NCBI RefSeq assembly: GCF_002095435.2
Contig: NZ_MJEJ02000042.1
Span: 62,001-126,000, forward strand
DNA: 64,000 nt
Direction of reading: 5' to 3'
DNA from: Williamsia sp. 1138
GTDB taxonomy: Bacteria; Actinomycetota; Actinomycetes; Mycobacteriales; Mycobacteriaceae
Shown here: positions 10,388 through 19,623 of the stretch, in pieces
Layout: the number at the start of each line of letters is the position of its first letter
How positions within the stretch are numbered: position 1 is the first letter of the stretch
Program-made: the position numbers and the translations under genes
Notes under the pieces: model-generated
The model's input: the letters and a program-made list of their open reading frames with translations, nothing else
Database searches by the model: none
Told to the model about the DNA's origin: nothing

Positions 10388-10393
10388 TACTGT
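10388..10393 (+). promoter_or_regulatory. Leaderless -10 box for the gamma-carbonic-anhydrase-like gene
   Basis: TACTGT ends seven bases before the ATG at 10401. Transcription would then start at or next to the start codon, and no Shine-Dalgarno sequence is present. This is the typical actinobacterial leaderless pattern. Confidence 0.55.
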
Positions 10394-10400
10394 GATCTGC

Positions 10401-10922
10401 ATGGCGATCTACGCACTCGAAGACAGGGCACCGCACTTGGGCGAAGGTGCATATGTACATCCCGATGCGGTGGTGATCGGCAACGTCACCCTCGGCGCCG
10501 GCGTCTCCGTCTGGCCGGGTGCGGTCTTGCGCGGTGACTACGGCACCATCACCGTGGGCGATCGCACGAACATCCAGGACGGCACGGTCATCCACTGCAC
10601 CCCGATCGATCCGACGGTCATCGGCGCCGGTTGCGTCGTGGGGCACAACGCCCACATCGAAGGCGCCGTGATCGGGGACAACTGCCTGATCGCGTCAGGA
10701 TCGGTGGTGCTCAACGGGTCCCGGATCGGCGCGGGAGCGATCGTCGGTGCGGGTGCTGTGGTGCCGTTCAAGTTCGAGGTTCCCGAGAGGGCGATGGCGC
10801 TGGGCGTGCCCGCGAAGATTCGGGCGGGTTTCGAGGTGCCGGAGGGCCATATCGAGATGAACGTCGAGATGTACGCGCAGAACGCCATCTACTACCAGAC
10901 CGCATTGCGTCGGCTCGACTGA
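10401..10922 (+). CDS. Gamma-carbonic-anhydrase-like hexapeptide protein
   Basis: This is a left-handed beta-helix protein of 173 aa. Hexapeptide repeats run from about residue 15 to 130 (VVIGNVTLGAGVSVWPGAVLR, broken here only for counting). The three metal-binding histidines of gamma-class carbonic anhydrases are present: VIHC and VGHNAHIEG. RGD and NIQDGTVIH are conserved. The family includes active zinc or iron carbonic anhydrases and inactive relatives, so catalysis is likely but not certain. I use ATG 10401 because it fits the leaderless promoter. ung follows after 15 bases. Confidence 0.85.
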   Translation: MAIYALEDRAPHLGEGAYVHPDAVVIGNVTLGAGVSVWPGAVLRGDYGTITVGDRTNIQDGTVIHCTPIDPTVIGAGCVVGHNAHIEGAVIGDNCLIASGSVVLNGSRIGAGAIVGAGAVVPFKFEVPERAMALGVPAKIRAGFEVPEGHIEMNVEMYAQNAIYYQTALRRLD

Positions 10923-10937
10923 GCGGGAGGGAGGATC

Positions 10938-11618
10938 ATGCCTGACCCACAACCACTCTCAGAACTCATCGACCCCGGCTGGGCGAATGCACTCGAACCG
11001 GTGGCGCCGGACATCGCCAAGATGGGGGAGTTCCTGCGCGGTGAGCTGGCTGCCGGTCGTTCCTATCTACCCGAGGGTGCGAACGTGTTGCGCGCCTTCA
11101 CCAATCCGTTCGAGGACGTGCGGGTACTCATCGTCGGCCAGGATCCGTACCCAACGCCCGGACACGCCGTCGGATTGAGTTTCTCCGTGGCCGAGGACGT
11201 ACGTCCCGTGCCGCGCAGTCTGGTCAACATCTTCACCGAATACTGCGACGATCTCGGCTATCCGCGGCCGTCCAACGGTGACCTGACGCCGTGGGCGAAG
11301 CAGGGCGTGCTGCTGCTGAACAGGGTGCTCACCGTCGCGCCGGGGGCAGCCGCAAGTCATCGCGGAAAAGGGTGGGAAGCGGTGACCGAGTGCGCCATCA
11401 AGGCGCTGGCCGCCCGTGATCAGCCGCTCGTCGCGATTCTGTGGGGTAAGGACGCCGCGTCTCTCGAACCGTGGTTGCCCGGGGTGACCACCATCACCTC
11501 GCCCCATCCGTCGCCGCTGTCAGCGCGCCGGGGATTCTTCGGATCGAAGCCGTTCTCGCAAGCCAATGCCGCGCTCAGAGAGCGCGGCGGTGTGGAAGTC
11601 GACTGGCGTTTGCCGTGA
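10938..11618 (+). CDS. ung: Uracil-DNA glycosylase
   Basis: Family 1 Ung (226 aa) removes uracil from DNA, important in a GC-rich genome exposed to cytosine deamination. Motif A is [11 protein letters not shown] with catalytic Asp69. The uracil-binding LLLNRVLTV, the beta-zipper [10 protein letters not shown] and the leucine-loop [13 protein letters not shown] are all intact. An SD-like GGGAGGGAGG sits immediately upstream of the ATG. The gene converges with a crotonase gene 25 bases downstream. Confidence 0.97.
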   Translation: MPDPQPLSELIDPGWANALEPVAPDIAKMGEFLRGELAAGRSYLPEGANVLRAFTNPFEDVRVLIVGQDPYPTPGHAVGLSFSVAEDVRPVPRSLVNIFTEYCDDLGYPRPSNGDLTPWAKQGVLLLNRVLTVAPGAAASHRGKGWEAVTECAIKALAARDQPLVAILWGKDAASLEPWLPGVTTITSPHPSPLSARRGFFGSKPFSQANAALRERGGVEVDWRLP

Positions 11619-11643
11619 GAGGTCGGGTGCCGCCGGCCGAGGA

Positions 11644-12465
11644 TCAGTTGCCGTTGAGGCTCGAGTAATCGGGCGAGCGCTTCTCGATGAAAGCGTCGAC
11701 ACCCTCGATGCCTTCCGGAACCCCGGACAGGGCGGAAATGGACCGCGCCTCAGCGTCGAGTTGTTCGGCAAGCGTGGCGGTCGGTGAATCAGACAGCAGC
11801 GACCGGGTCGCGGCGAGGGTCCGCCAGGGTCCGGTGACCAGATCGGCTGCGGCTGCCTCCGCGGTCGCGAGCACCTGCTCGTCGTCGACCACTCGTGACA
11901 GCAGACCGATCTCCAGCGCTTCGGTGGCGCCCAGGATGCGGTTGGTCAAGATGATGTCGCGGGCGCGGGCAGTGCCCACGACCCGTGGAAGGGACCACGT
12001 CAATCCGCCATCAGGGGTGAGCCCGATGCCGACATACGCCGGGCGCATCTTGGTGGCCGTTCCGCCGATGGCGACATCGCAGTGGGTCACCAGGCTCATG
12101 CCCGCGCCCGCCGCCCATCCCTGGATAGCGCCGACCACGGGTAGGTTCGCGCCGACGAGGGCCTTCACGAACTCGTGGAAGTCGCCCGCGAGACCTGAGA
12201 GGAAGACGGGCCGATCGGGGGCAGCTGCGAACGAACGCACGTTGCCACCGGCGCAGAAGTTCGCCCCGGTGCCGAGCAACAGCACCGCCCCGGCCTTAAT
12301 CTCGCCGCGTGCGACTTTCAGCAAAGCCTCGGTACCGCGGTTGAAGCAGTCACGATCGAGCGAGTTGCCGGCCTTCTCGGTGGCCACGGCGATACGCAGC
12401 ACACCGTCAGCGGTGAGTTGCACCGAGTCGGACTCGGAGGCAACGCTCAGCTGTGAATCAGGCAC
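11644..12465 (-). CDS. Enoyl-CoA hydratase/isomerase family protein
   Basis: This is a crotonase-fold protein of 273 aa from GTG 12465, six bases after the rpmB stop. The oxyanion hole is suggested by ANFCAGGNVRSFA and the second loop by GWAAGAGMSLVTHCD. The position of the second catalytic Glu (Glu164 in rat hydratase) is occupied within YVGIGLTPDGG, where a Glu is not seen. The protein may therefore be an isomerase or have another CoA-thioester activity rather than a standard hydratase. Substrate unknown. It probably shares a transcript with rpmB. Confidence 0.85.
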   Translation of the reverse strand: MPDSQLSVASESDSVQLTADGVLRIAVATEKAGNSLDRDCFNRGTEALLKVARGEIKAGAVLLLGTGANFCAGGNVRSFAAAPDRPVFLSGLAGDFHEFVKALVGANLPVVGAIQGWAAGAGMSLVTHCDVAIGGTATKMRPAYVGIGLTPDGGLTWSLPRVVGTARARDIILTNRILGATEALEIGLLSRVVDDEQVLATAEAAAADLVTGPWRTLAATRSLLSDSPTATLAEQLDAEARSISALSGVPEGIEGVDAFIEKRSPDYSSLNGN

Positions 12466-12470
12466 GGAGT

Positions 12471-12662
12471 TCAGCCTCGGGAGACTTTGCCGGCCTTCAG
12501 GCACGAGGTGCACACGTTGATGCGCTTGCGGTTTCCGGGGGCGACCTGCGCACGCACGGACTGGATGTTCGGGTTCCAGCGCCGGTTGGTGCGCCGGTGT
12601 GAATGCGAGACCGACTTACCGAAGCCGGGGCCCTTGGCGCAAACGTCGCAGACGGCAGCCAT
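12471..12662 (-). CDS. rpmB: 50S ribosomal protein L28, zinc-ribbon (C+) form
   Basis: L28 has 63 aa. [12 protein letters not shown] and [13 protein letters not shown] supply two CxxC pairs, so this is the zinc-binding version. Genomes of this group often also encode a cysteine-free paralogue used in zinc starvation, which is not in this window. AAGGAG lies six bases before the ATG. No zinc-uptake-regulator (Zur) type palindrome was seen upstream, as expected for the zinc-replete copy. It is divergent from the FakA-like gene. Confidence 0.97.
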   Translation of the reverse strand: MAAVCDVCAKGPGFGKSVSHSHRRTNRRWNPNIQSVRAQVAPGNRKRINVCTSCLKAGKVSRG

Positions 12663-12860
12663 CGTCGAACTCCTTCAATGAGAAAATGGTGGTCATGGCC
12701 TCTCGGTGTTCGGCATGCACCGGTGTCCGATAGGCAACCCTGCAAGAATAGCCGCTCCGGAGACGATGATCAAAATGGTCGGGTCTCGCTGCGCAGCGGA
12801 GCAGGGCCCGGCCACCGGCAGATTAGGCTGTGTGTCAGACCACACGGAGGAGGCGGGCAG

Positions 12861-14540
12861 GTGACAGAGCAGGTTGGGGCGCCGGCGATGGACCCAGGTC
12901 TGCTGCGCGATTGGATCCACGGCGCCGTATCCAGCCTGGACGGTGTGCGCGCCGAGATCAACGATCTGAACGTCTTCCCGATCCCGGACTCCGACACCGG
13001 CAGCAACATGCTGCACACGATGATGGCGGCGGCCGACGCCGTCGATCAACTCGATCCCGATGCCGACACCGCGCAGGTGGCGCGGGCGATGGCCGACGGG
13101 GCCGTCGCCAAGGCGCGGGGTAATTCAGGGATCATCCTCTCGCAAGTGCTGGTGGGACTGGCCGACGCCGCCGAGGTCAATCAGCTGGACGGGAGTGTCT
13201 ACTTCAACCGGCTGTGGGTCGCCGGACTGCGACTCGGTTCGCTGGCCGCGACACGTGCGGTCAGTGAGCCACGAGAGGGCACCGTCCTGACCCTGCTCCG
13301 TCGCGCCGGTGAGAACGCTGCGCAGCACGCCGATGCCACCCCATCGGACCTGGCCCGCGCAATCGCCGACGGCTGCGCCGACGATCTCGATCTGACGCAA
13401 GGGCAGCTCGATGTCCTCGCGCAGGCCGGTGTCGTCGATGCCGGTGGCCGTGGATTGTTGGTCCTCTTCGATGAGTTGGTTCGGGTACTCACCGGCGTCT
13501 CCGTGCGACGGCGCCGGTATCAGGGCGCGTTGGCCGGGGGCGGCGACCGATCGGGGCATGAGATCGGCGAGCCCTGCGAGAGCGACGATGAGATGGATTT
13601 CGAGGTGATGTATCTGCTGGAAGGAGCTGTGGCCGAACAGATCTCGACGTTGCGAACCACGCTCGACGACCTGGGTGACGCGGTGGTCATCGTGGGAGAC
13701 AGCGCCGACGCCGTGGCAGGTGAGAAGTTCTCCATCCACGTCCACACCTGCGAGCCGGGTCTGGCCGTCGAAGCGGGGCTCGCATTGGGGACGGTCAGCG
13801 ACATCCGGATCAGCTGCTTCCTTCTCGACGCTCACCGCGGACAAGAAGAGAAGGCGGGCCACCCGCCGCGCCGCAAACGCGCGGTCGTGGCCGTGGTGAC
13901 CGGTGACGAGGCGGCCGAACTGTTCGAGCAGGAGGGTGCCGTGGTGGTTCGGGCGGACTCGGGAGGGGCCGGCGAGCTGGACGCGGACGCACTGGCCAAG
14001 GCGATCATCGAGGTCGACAGCGCCCATGTGATCCTCATGGGCAACGGCGCGCTGCCGGCCCAGGATCTGGTCGCCGTCGCCGCGGCGGCCCGATCACGTG
14101 AGCGTTCGGTGGTGATCCTGCCGGGTGGCTCGATGGTGCAGAGCCTGTCGGCGATGGCGGTGCACGATCCGGGTGAACTGCCGGATGACGACGCATACGC
14201 GATGGCGGAGGCCGCTGCCGCCACCAGGTTCGGTGCGGTGGTCACCGCAACCGAACGGGCGCTGACCTTCGCCGGTACCTGCGAGCCCGGTGACCAGCTG
14301 GGGCTGATCGGCGACGGGGTGCTGGTCATCGATCCCGAAATCTTCGGGGCTGCAGCAGGTCTGATCGATCTTCTGCTCAGTACCGGCGGGGAGATGGTCA
14401 GCGTGCTGGCCGGCCGCAATCTCGAGCCGCGTATTCTCGAACAACTCGAGGAGTATGTGAACAGCACTCACCCGGGTGTCGAGTTCGCCAGCTTCCCTGG
14501 AGGACAGGTAGGCGAATTGTTGCAGGTGGGTGTCGAGTAG
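12861..14540 (+). CDS. fakA: DhaL-domain kinase, FakA-like (fatty acid kinase catalytic subunit)
   Basis: The protein has 559 aa from a GTG with GGAGGAGG seven bases upstream. The N-terminal DhaL/Dak2 domain (about residues 10-200) carries the Mg-ATP motif NVFPIPDSDTGSNM and KARGNSGIILSQ. A middle domain has a TCEP cysteine (HVHTCEPG), and a C-terminal DegV-like half includes ILPGGSMVQSL. In firmicutes FakA phosphorylates fatty acids presented by FakB (DegV family). A DegV protein is encoded at 27.5-28.3 kb here. The assignment as the fatty acid kinase is inferred from the family. recG overlaps its end. Confidence 0.85.
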   Translation: MTEQVGAPAMDPGLLRDWIHGAVSSLDGVRAEINDLNVFPIPDSDTGSNMLHTMMAAADAVDQLDPDADTAQVARAMADGAVAKARGNSGIILSQVLVGLADAAEVNQLDGSVYFNRLWVAGLRLGSLAATRAVSEPREGTVLTLLRRAGENAAQHADATPSDLARAIADGCADDLDLTQGQLDVLAQAGVVDAGGRGLLVLFDELVRVLTGVSVRRRRYQGALAGGGDRSGHEIGEPCESDDEMDFEVMYLLEGAVAEQISTLRTTLDDLGDAVVIVGDSADAVAGEKFSIHVHTCEPGLAVEAGLALGTVSDIRISCFLLDAHRGQEEKAGHPPRRKRAVVAVVTGDEAAELFEQEGAVVVRADSGGAGELDADALAKAIIEVDSAHVILMGNGALPAQDLVAVAAAARSRERSVVILPGGSMVQSLSAMAVHDPGELPDDDAYAMAEAAAATRFGAVVTATERALTFAGTCEPGDQLGLIGDGVLVIDPEIFGAAAGLIDLLLSTGGEMVSVLAGRNLEPRILEQLEEYVNSTHPGVEFASFPGGQVGELLQVGVE

Positions 14541-16887
14541 TGGTGGCGCAGTAGTGGGTTCACGGGAAGGTCGGGCCACCGCCCCGTCGGTGACGCTGTC
14601 GGATTCATTGGAGTCGGTACTCGGTCCCAAAGCTGCCGACATGCTGGACGAGCAGATACATGTGCAGACCGTCGGTGAATTGCTGCGGTACGTGCCCGAT
14701 CGCTACGTCAAACAGGGGGACCTGTCCGGGGAGCGCAAACCCGAACCCGGGGAACGGTTGACGGTGGTCGCCCGGGTCGAGGACAACAAGACGATCCCTA
14801 TCCGCAACTCGCGCCGGAAGATGGTCAAGCTCGTCGTGTTCGACGGCAAGTTCCGCATCGCCGTGACATTTTTCAATTCTCCCTGGATCGCCGCGAAGCT
14901 GCCGAAGGGCTCGCGGGTGATGATGGCGGGGGAGGTCAAATACTTTCGCGACGAACTCCAGTTGACCCATCCGAACTGGCTCAAGCTGCCCGAGGACGGA
15001 ACGTCGATAGAAGCAGACGATGCCGTCGGGTCGGTGCTGATGCAAGGTATTGCCAAGGCGTTGGCGACCGATGCCGGTGACGGTGACAGCTCGGACGGCA
15101 CCCTCGACTTCTCCGACTTCCTGCGTGATGTGATCCCGGTGTACCGCGGGACGGCGAAGCTCCAGGCGTGGACCATCTGGCAGTGCGTTCGGGCCGTGCT
15201 CGGCGAACTCGCGCCGATCGAGGATCCCCTTCTCGACGACGAACGGGAGGCGCGCGGACTGATCGGATCGGACGAGGCGCTTCGTAAGATCCACGTCCCG
15301 GAGGGCCAGCACGATATCGATCAGGCCAGTGCCCGACTGAGATTCGACGAGGCCCTTGCGCTTCAGCTCGCACTCGCACAGCGCCGGTACGTGGACCGGG
15401 GTGCCAGCGGGCCGTCGTGCCCGTATGTACCGGGCGGGCTCGAGGACAAGCTGCTGGACCGGTTGCCGTTCACCCTCACCGACGGCCAACGTGTGGTAAT
15501 CGAGGAGATCACCGCCGACCTGCAGGCTCCGCACGATGCGGAGCCTGCCGCGGCCGTGTCGCCGATGAGCAGGTTGCTGCAGGGTGAGGTGGGCTCCGGA
15601 AAGACGTTGGTAGCTCTGCTCGCGATGCTCAGGGTGATAGACAACGGTTACCAGTGCGCGTTGCTCGCGCCTACCGAAGTGCTTGCAGCGCAGCATTTTC
15701 GAACCCTCGAGACCATGCTGGGGGGACTCGCGAAAGAGGGTGAGCTCGAGGGGGAAGAGGGTGCGACCAGGGTCGCCCTGATCACCGGATCGATGAAGAC
15801 GGCAGCCAAGCGCACCGCGTTGCTCGAGACCGTCACCGGTCAGGTGGGCATTCTCATCGGAACCCATGCACTGCTGCAGGACAACGTCGACTTCTTCAAT
15901 CTCGGTTTTGTCGTCGTCGACGAGCAGCACCGCTTCGGAGTGGAACAGCGCGACACCCTGCGGTCCCGCGGCCGGGACGGTGTGGTGCCCCACCTGCTGG
16001 TGATGACCGCGACCCCGATCCCTCGGACGGTCGCCATGACGGTCTTCGGTGACCTGGAGACCTCGACCCTTCGAGAATTGCCCCGGGGGCGCCAGCCGAT
16101 CACCACGAGCGTGGTGCCCCGCGGCAATCCGAAGTGGGTTCAGCGCGTGTGGCAGCGCGTCGGCGAAGAGGTCGAGGCGGGCCGTCAGGTCTATGTGGTG
16201 TGCGCGCGCATCGGAGATGACGGAACGCCCGCAGGTCAGCGGTCGCAGCAGAAGTCATCAGAGGGTGCGGCCGAACCGGCGACAGCCGCGGTGGACATGT
16301 TCAAGACCCTCAGCGAGGGACCACTCGGGGGGCACCGCATCGAATTGCTGCACGGCAGGCTTTCACCTGACGAGAAGAGCGAGGTGATGGCGGACTTCAC
16401 CGCCGGCCAGGTCGACATCCTCGTCTCGACGACGGTGATCGAGGTGGGTGTCGACGTCCCGAATGCCACCACCATGGTGATCGTCGATGCCGACCGATTC
16501 GGGGTCAGCCAGCTCCATCAGCTCCGAGGTCGTGTGGGGCGTGGCGGGTTGCCCGGATTGTGCTTGCTCATCACCGGATCCTCGGAAATGTCGCCGTCGA
16601 TGGAACGACTGCAGGCGGTCGCTGCGTCCAACGATGGGTTCGAGTTGTCGTACGTCGACCTCCGGCAGCGAAGGGAAGGTGATCTGCTTGGTTCGCTCCA
16701 GTCCGGGCAGACCTCCTCGCTCCGTTTCCTCTCGCTCCTCACCGATGCCGACCTCATCGACGACACGCGGGCCCTCGCCGACGAGGTCGTCGGCGGCGAC
16801 CTCACGCTGGTCGAACACAAACCGATGGCGGCCCTCGTCGACTCGATCCTGGGTCCGGTACGCCTGGCGTTCCTGGACAAGTCCTGA
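14530..16887 (+). CDS. recG: ATP-dependent DNA helicase RecG
   Basis: RecG (785 aa) remodels stalled replication forks and Holliday junctions. The N-terminal wedge/OB domain contains RYVPDRYVKQGDLSG. The helicase core has Walker A GEVGSGKT, ALLAPTEVLAAQHF, DEQHRFGVEQR (motif II), TATPIPRT (motif III) and LVSTTVIEVGVDVPNA, HQLRGRVGRG (V-VI). The start is a GTG overlapping the fakA end by 11 bases. An acidic/polar insertion at about residues 575-600 (DDGTPAGQRSQQ) is typical of actinobacterial RecG. Confidence 0.95.
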   Translation: MSSSGGAVVGSREGRATAPSVTLSDSLESVLGPKAADMLDEQIHVQTVGELLRYVPDRYVKQGDLSGERKPEPGERLTVVARVEDNKTIPIRNSRRKMVKLVVFDGKFRIAVTFFNSPWIAAKLPKGSRVMMAGEVKYFRDELQLTHPNWLKLPEDGTSIEADDAVGSVLMQGIAKALATDAGDGDSSDGTLDFSDFLRDVIPVYRGTAKLQAWTIWQCVRAVLGELAPIEDPLLDDEREARGLIGSDEALRKIHVPEGQHDIDQASARLRFDEALALQLALAQRRYVDRGASGPSCPYVPGGLEDKLLDRLPFTLTDGQRVVIEEITADLQAPHDAEPAAAVSPMSRLLQGEVGSGKTLVALLAMLRVIDNGYQCALLAPTEVLAAQHFRTLETMLGGLAKEGELEGEEGATRVALITGSMKTAAKRTALLETVTGQVGILIGTHALLQDNVDFFNLGFVVVDEQHRFGVEQRDTLRSRGRDGVVPHLLVMTATPIPRTVAMTVFGDLETSTLRELPRGRQPITTSVVPRGNPKWVQRVWQRVGEEVEAGRQVYVVCARIGDDGTPAGQRSQQKSSEGAAEPATAAVDMFKTLSEGPLGGHRIELLHGRLSPDEKSEVMADFTAGQVDILVSTTVIEVGVDVPNATTMVIVDADRFGVSQLHQLRGRVGRGGLPGLCLLITGSSEMSPSMERLQAVAASNDGFELSYVDLRQRREGDLLGSLQSGQTSSLRFLSLLTDADLIDDTRALADEVVGGDLTLVEHKPMAALVDSILGPVRLAFLDKS

Positions 16888-16915
16888 CGGCGTAGGTCTC
16901 TCAGCCCGCTGGTGG

Positions 16916-17578
16916 TTGCTGCTGGCTGCATTCGCAGCCACCGCGACGCTTGCTGCAGGCGCCGGGGTGGTGTCGCACGGTGGCGGGGAGTCGTCTGATG
17001 ACGCCCGACGAATGCTCGGGGAATTGGCGCTTGTGCCGGTCCTCGCGCAACGCCCGGACGCGCCCGATTATGAGCGCAGCGCGTTCGGCCAGGCGTGGAC
17101 CGACAGCACTGACGCCGCCGGGGCGAACAACGGGTGCGACACCCGTAACGACATCCTGAACCGCGACTTGAGCGACAAGGTCATCGCGGCGGTCGACAGT
17201 TGCACGCGCGGGGTCGCCTCGGGTGAACTACGCAGTCCCTACAGTGGTCACTGGATCGTGTTCAAGCGCGGCAAGGGTTCTGGCGCGAAGGTGCAGATCG
17301 ACCACATCGTGCCGCTCGCGTACGCGTGGGCCATGGGTGCCCGTACGTGGGATGCGTCGCTGCGGCAACGTTTTGCGAACGACCCGGCCAATCTGGTGGC
17401 CGTCGATGGTGAGGCGAACCAGGACAAGAGCGACTCCGCACCGTCGCGCTGGATGCCCGCCAACTCGGGCTTCCACTGTCAGTACGCGGTCCAATTCGTC
17501 ACCGTGCTGCGGACCTATGGCCTCTACCTCGATCGGCCTTCGGTGCCCGTGCTCCGGCGGGCCCTCGAAAAGTGTTGA
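16916..17578 (+). CDS. Secreted HNH-type nuclease (DUF1524-like); start codon unclear
   Basis: A hydrophobic signal-like segment (WWLLLAAFAATATLAAG) is followed by an HNH domain: KVQIDHIVPLAYAW with catalytic Asp-His, NDPANLVAVDGEANQ with the middle Asn, and SAPSRWMPANSG. Four cysteines in the mature part suggest disulfides in an exported protein. Related secreted HNH proteins are common in actinobacteria, and their targets are mostly unknown. No ATG or GTG lies in frame between the recG stop and the signal segment. I mark TTG 16916, giving 220 aa, as the most usable start, with low certainty. The end at 17578 is firm. Confidence 0.75.
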   Translation: MLLAAFAATATLAAGAGVVSHGGGESSDDARRMLGELALVPVLAQRPDAPDYERSAFGQAWTDSTDAAGANNGCDTRNDILNRDLSDKVIAAVDSCTRGVASGELRSPYSGHWIVFKRGKGSGAKVQIDHIVPLAYAWAMGARTWDASLRQRFANDPANLVAVDGEANQDKSDSAPSRWMPANSGFHCQYAVQFVTVLRTYGLYLDRPSVPVLRRALEKC

Positions 17579-17579
17579 G

Positions 17580-17607
17580 CCTGAACCGCACACCCAGCCG
17601 GTTCAGG
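17580..17607. terminator. Inverted repeat after the HNH gene
   Basis: CCTGAACCG at 17580-17588 pairs perfectly with CGGTTCAGG at 17599-17607 around a 10-base loop, two bases after the HNH stop. There is no clear T-run, so a terminator role is likely from position only. The encapsulin gene converges from the right. Confidence 0.5.
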
Positions 17608-17675
17608 AAGACCCAGCTGCTGCAACACCTGGGACTTCCGAATTCGCCTGGGTTTGCGGACGGCGAACGCGCGGG

Positions 17676-18482
17676 TCAGCCGGTCGTGGTGTCGAACGAG
17701 ACGGCAGCCTCACCGGTGTAGACGAGGAAGGTGAACGTCTCTTGCAGGTACAGGCTGACCGTCGAGGCGTCGTGGGAGTCGTAGCCGATCGAGACATCTT
17801 GTCCGATGGTCAGATCGAAGTCGCCGCCACGGGTGCTGAGGAGGAACGCGGAGTCGATGGCAGGGGCCCAGATGATGTCCCCGTCGATCACGCGCTGCAG
17901 GTGCTGGATGATCGGATATCCGTGGTTGGACGTCTCGTTCACCTTGAGCCAGACCTCGGCGCTGAGCGCGAGGGAGTACGGGCCCGCCACGGATGAGAGT
18001 CGAAGTCGACTCAGCGCCTGGCTGATCGCTTCGGGGTACTCGCGCACGTCGTCGGGGAGCTTGATGGGATCACCCGGGGATTCGCTGCGGATGCCGGTGA
18101 TGCCCGCGGCCTGATAGCCCTCGAACACCGCCCGGTCCTCGGCCTGCGCCAGTGTCCGGGCGGCATCGATCACGGGGTCCCAGTCGGAGTCCTGTGCGCC
18201 GCGATCGACGTTGTCGACGGCGTCTCGACTCACGATGAAAGGCACCTTGAACTCGACGATGGATTGCGAGGTGCGGCTACTGGCCTGGATGCCGGCGACA
18301 GGTGCGTCGATCGGGGTGCGTTTGCCGGTGGTCACCGCAGCGAGTTTTAGTCCGAGAGGGCCGTTCACGTCCACGATGCGACGGGCAGCACTGTTGCGCT
18401 TGAACGATCGCGCCGCCTCTTCCTCGATGGCCTCCCAGGCCGCCGTCGAGATGGGTGCCAGTTCGCGGTGCAGGTTGTTCAT
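17676..18482 (-). CDS. Encapsulin nanocompartment shell protein (family 1)
   Basis: This HK97-fold shell protein (268 aa) self-assembles into a cage. It is recognisable from MNNLHRELAPISTAAWEAIE at the N-terminus, RRIVDVNGPLGLKLAAV, the SRDAVDNVDRGAQDSD segment and the C-terminal QETFTFLVYTGEAAV. Linocin M18 and the mycobacterial encapsulin belong here. The start codon overlaps the DyP-peroxidase stop by four bases, with GGAGG upstream, so shell and cargo are coupled. Encapsulin/DyP particles are thought to handle oxidative stress, with peroxide-dependent chemistry confined inside the cage. Confidence 0.96.
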   Translation of the reverse strand: MNNLHRELAPISTAAWEAIEEEAARSFKRNSAARRIVDVNGPLGLKLAAVTTGKRTPIDAPVAGIQASSRTSQSIVEFKVPFIVSRDAVDNVDRGAQDSDWDPVIDAARTLAQAEDRAVFEGYQAAGITGIRSESPGDPIKLPDDVREYPEAISQALSRLRLSSVAGPYSLALSAEVWLKVNETSNHGYPIIQHLQRVIDGDIIWAPAIDSAFLLSTRGGDFDLTIGQDVSIGYDSHDASTVSLYLQETFTFLVYTGEAAVSFDTTTG

Positions 18483-19585
18483 TTTTCCTCCGTCGTCAGC
18501 TGGCGTCGCCGGTGCAGCGCGCCGATACGCAACGAACCCATGGTGGGTGCGGGTGGTGTGATGTCCGAGTCGGGCTCGGCTGTGACATAGGCGGCTTCGC
18601 CGCGGGCGTCCGCGGCGTCGCCGCGAGCTTCTGCGGTCGCGCCGCGGAATTCCGGTGGGTCGTCGAGAAAGTCGATGGTGGGCACGAAATAGCGGCTGCC
18701 CGTGACTGCGGTGGAGAAGTCGAGGAGTCGGTCGTAGTTGCCTTCGGGCTTGCCGAGGAACATGTTTCGCAGCATCTCGTCGGTGACCTCGGGGCCGGCG
18801 GAGTAGCCGATGAAGTACGTACCGTATTCGGCTTGTCCGACCCGCCCGAACGGCATGTTGTCGCGCATGATCTGCACCTGCTGACCCGCGTCGTCTTCGA
18901 TGACTGTCAGCGCCGTGTGCGAATTGGTGGGTTTCGTTTCGTCGTCCATCTCGATGTTGTCCGACTTCGACCTGCCGATGGACTGTTCCTGTTCTTCGGT
19001 CGTGAGCGCATTCCAGGCCAGCATGTCGTGCAGGTACTTTTGCACCAGGACGTAGCTGCCGCCCGCGAAGTCGGGGTCCTCGTCACCGGCGGTGACCGCG
19101 GCAACGGCTGCGGGGCCGTCCGGATTCTCGGTGCCGTCGACGAAACCGATGATGTCGCGCATGTCGAAGTAGCGGAATCCATGGACCTCGTCGACCATTC
19201 GGGCGGCGTCGCCGAGTTGCGTGGCAATCTGCGTGGCCAGCTCGAAACAGACGTCCATGGTGCGGGCCCTGATGTGGAAGAGCAGATCGCCCGGTGTCGC
19301 CGGTGCGCTGTGCACGGCGCCGTCCAAGGGCACGAATGGTGCGAGTCCGGCCGGGCGGGGCCCGATGAACAGTCGGTCCCACGCTCCTGATCCGATCCCG
19401 ATGACGCAGGTGGGCCGGGCGTCGGGGGCGCGAGAGGCCACTGAACGGATCAGACCGGTGACACCGGACAGAAAGTCCCACGTGTCGGATTCCCCACCGG
19501 GTTCGACCGTTGCCACGAGGAAGATCGCAGCCTCTGTCAGCGGCGACAGGATCGGCTGCGGGGTGGGGTTGTCGGTGGGTGAGAT
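18479..19585 (-). CDS. DyP-type heme peroxidase, encapsulin cargo; apparent ATC start
   Basis: This is a dye-decolourising peroxidase. The GFVDGTENP motif (catalytic Asp), DEVHGFRYFD, NSHTALTVI (probable heme-ligand His) and MPFGRVGQAEYGTYFIGYS are intact. A C-terminal targeting peptide SLRIGALHR, matching the SLxIGSL type, should dock it into the adjacent encapsulin. The first in-frame GTG is at 19516. However, conserved residues (PQPILSPLTEAAIFLV) are encoded upstream with no ATG/GTG/TTG. GGAAGG at 19594-19599 sits eight bases before an ATC codon at 19583-19585, and a TAATGT -10 lies at 19624-19629. I therefore draw the gene from the ATC (368 aa). A conventional annotation would start at 19516 (345 aa). 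Confidence 0.9.
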   Translation of the reverse strand: MSPTDNPTPQPILSPLTEAAIFLVATVEPGGESDTWDFLSGVTGLIRSVASRAPDARPTCVIGIGSGAWDRLFIGPRPAGLAPFVPLDGAVHSAPATPGDLLFHIRARTMDVCFELATQIATQLGDAARMVDEVHGFRYFDMRDIIGFVDGTENPDGPAAVAAVTAGDEDPDFAGGSYVLVQKYLHDMLAWNALTTEEQEQSIGRSKSDNIEMDDETKPTNSHTALTVIEDDAGQQVQIMRDNMPFGRVGQAEYGTYFIGYSAGPEVTDEMLRNMFLGKPEGNYDRLLDFSTAVTGSRYFVPTIDFLDDPPEFRGATAEARGDAADARGEAAYVTAEPDSDITPPAPTMGSLRIGALHRRRQLTTEEK

Positions 19586-19623
19586 GAGCTTGACCTTCCG
19601 CCTGCTTTTCGACGTACTCGGCT

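Noticed and set aside
14605-15993. 462-codon minus-strand ORF opposite recG
   Set aside because: recG motifs are intact on the plus strand, and the antisense frame shows no domain.
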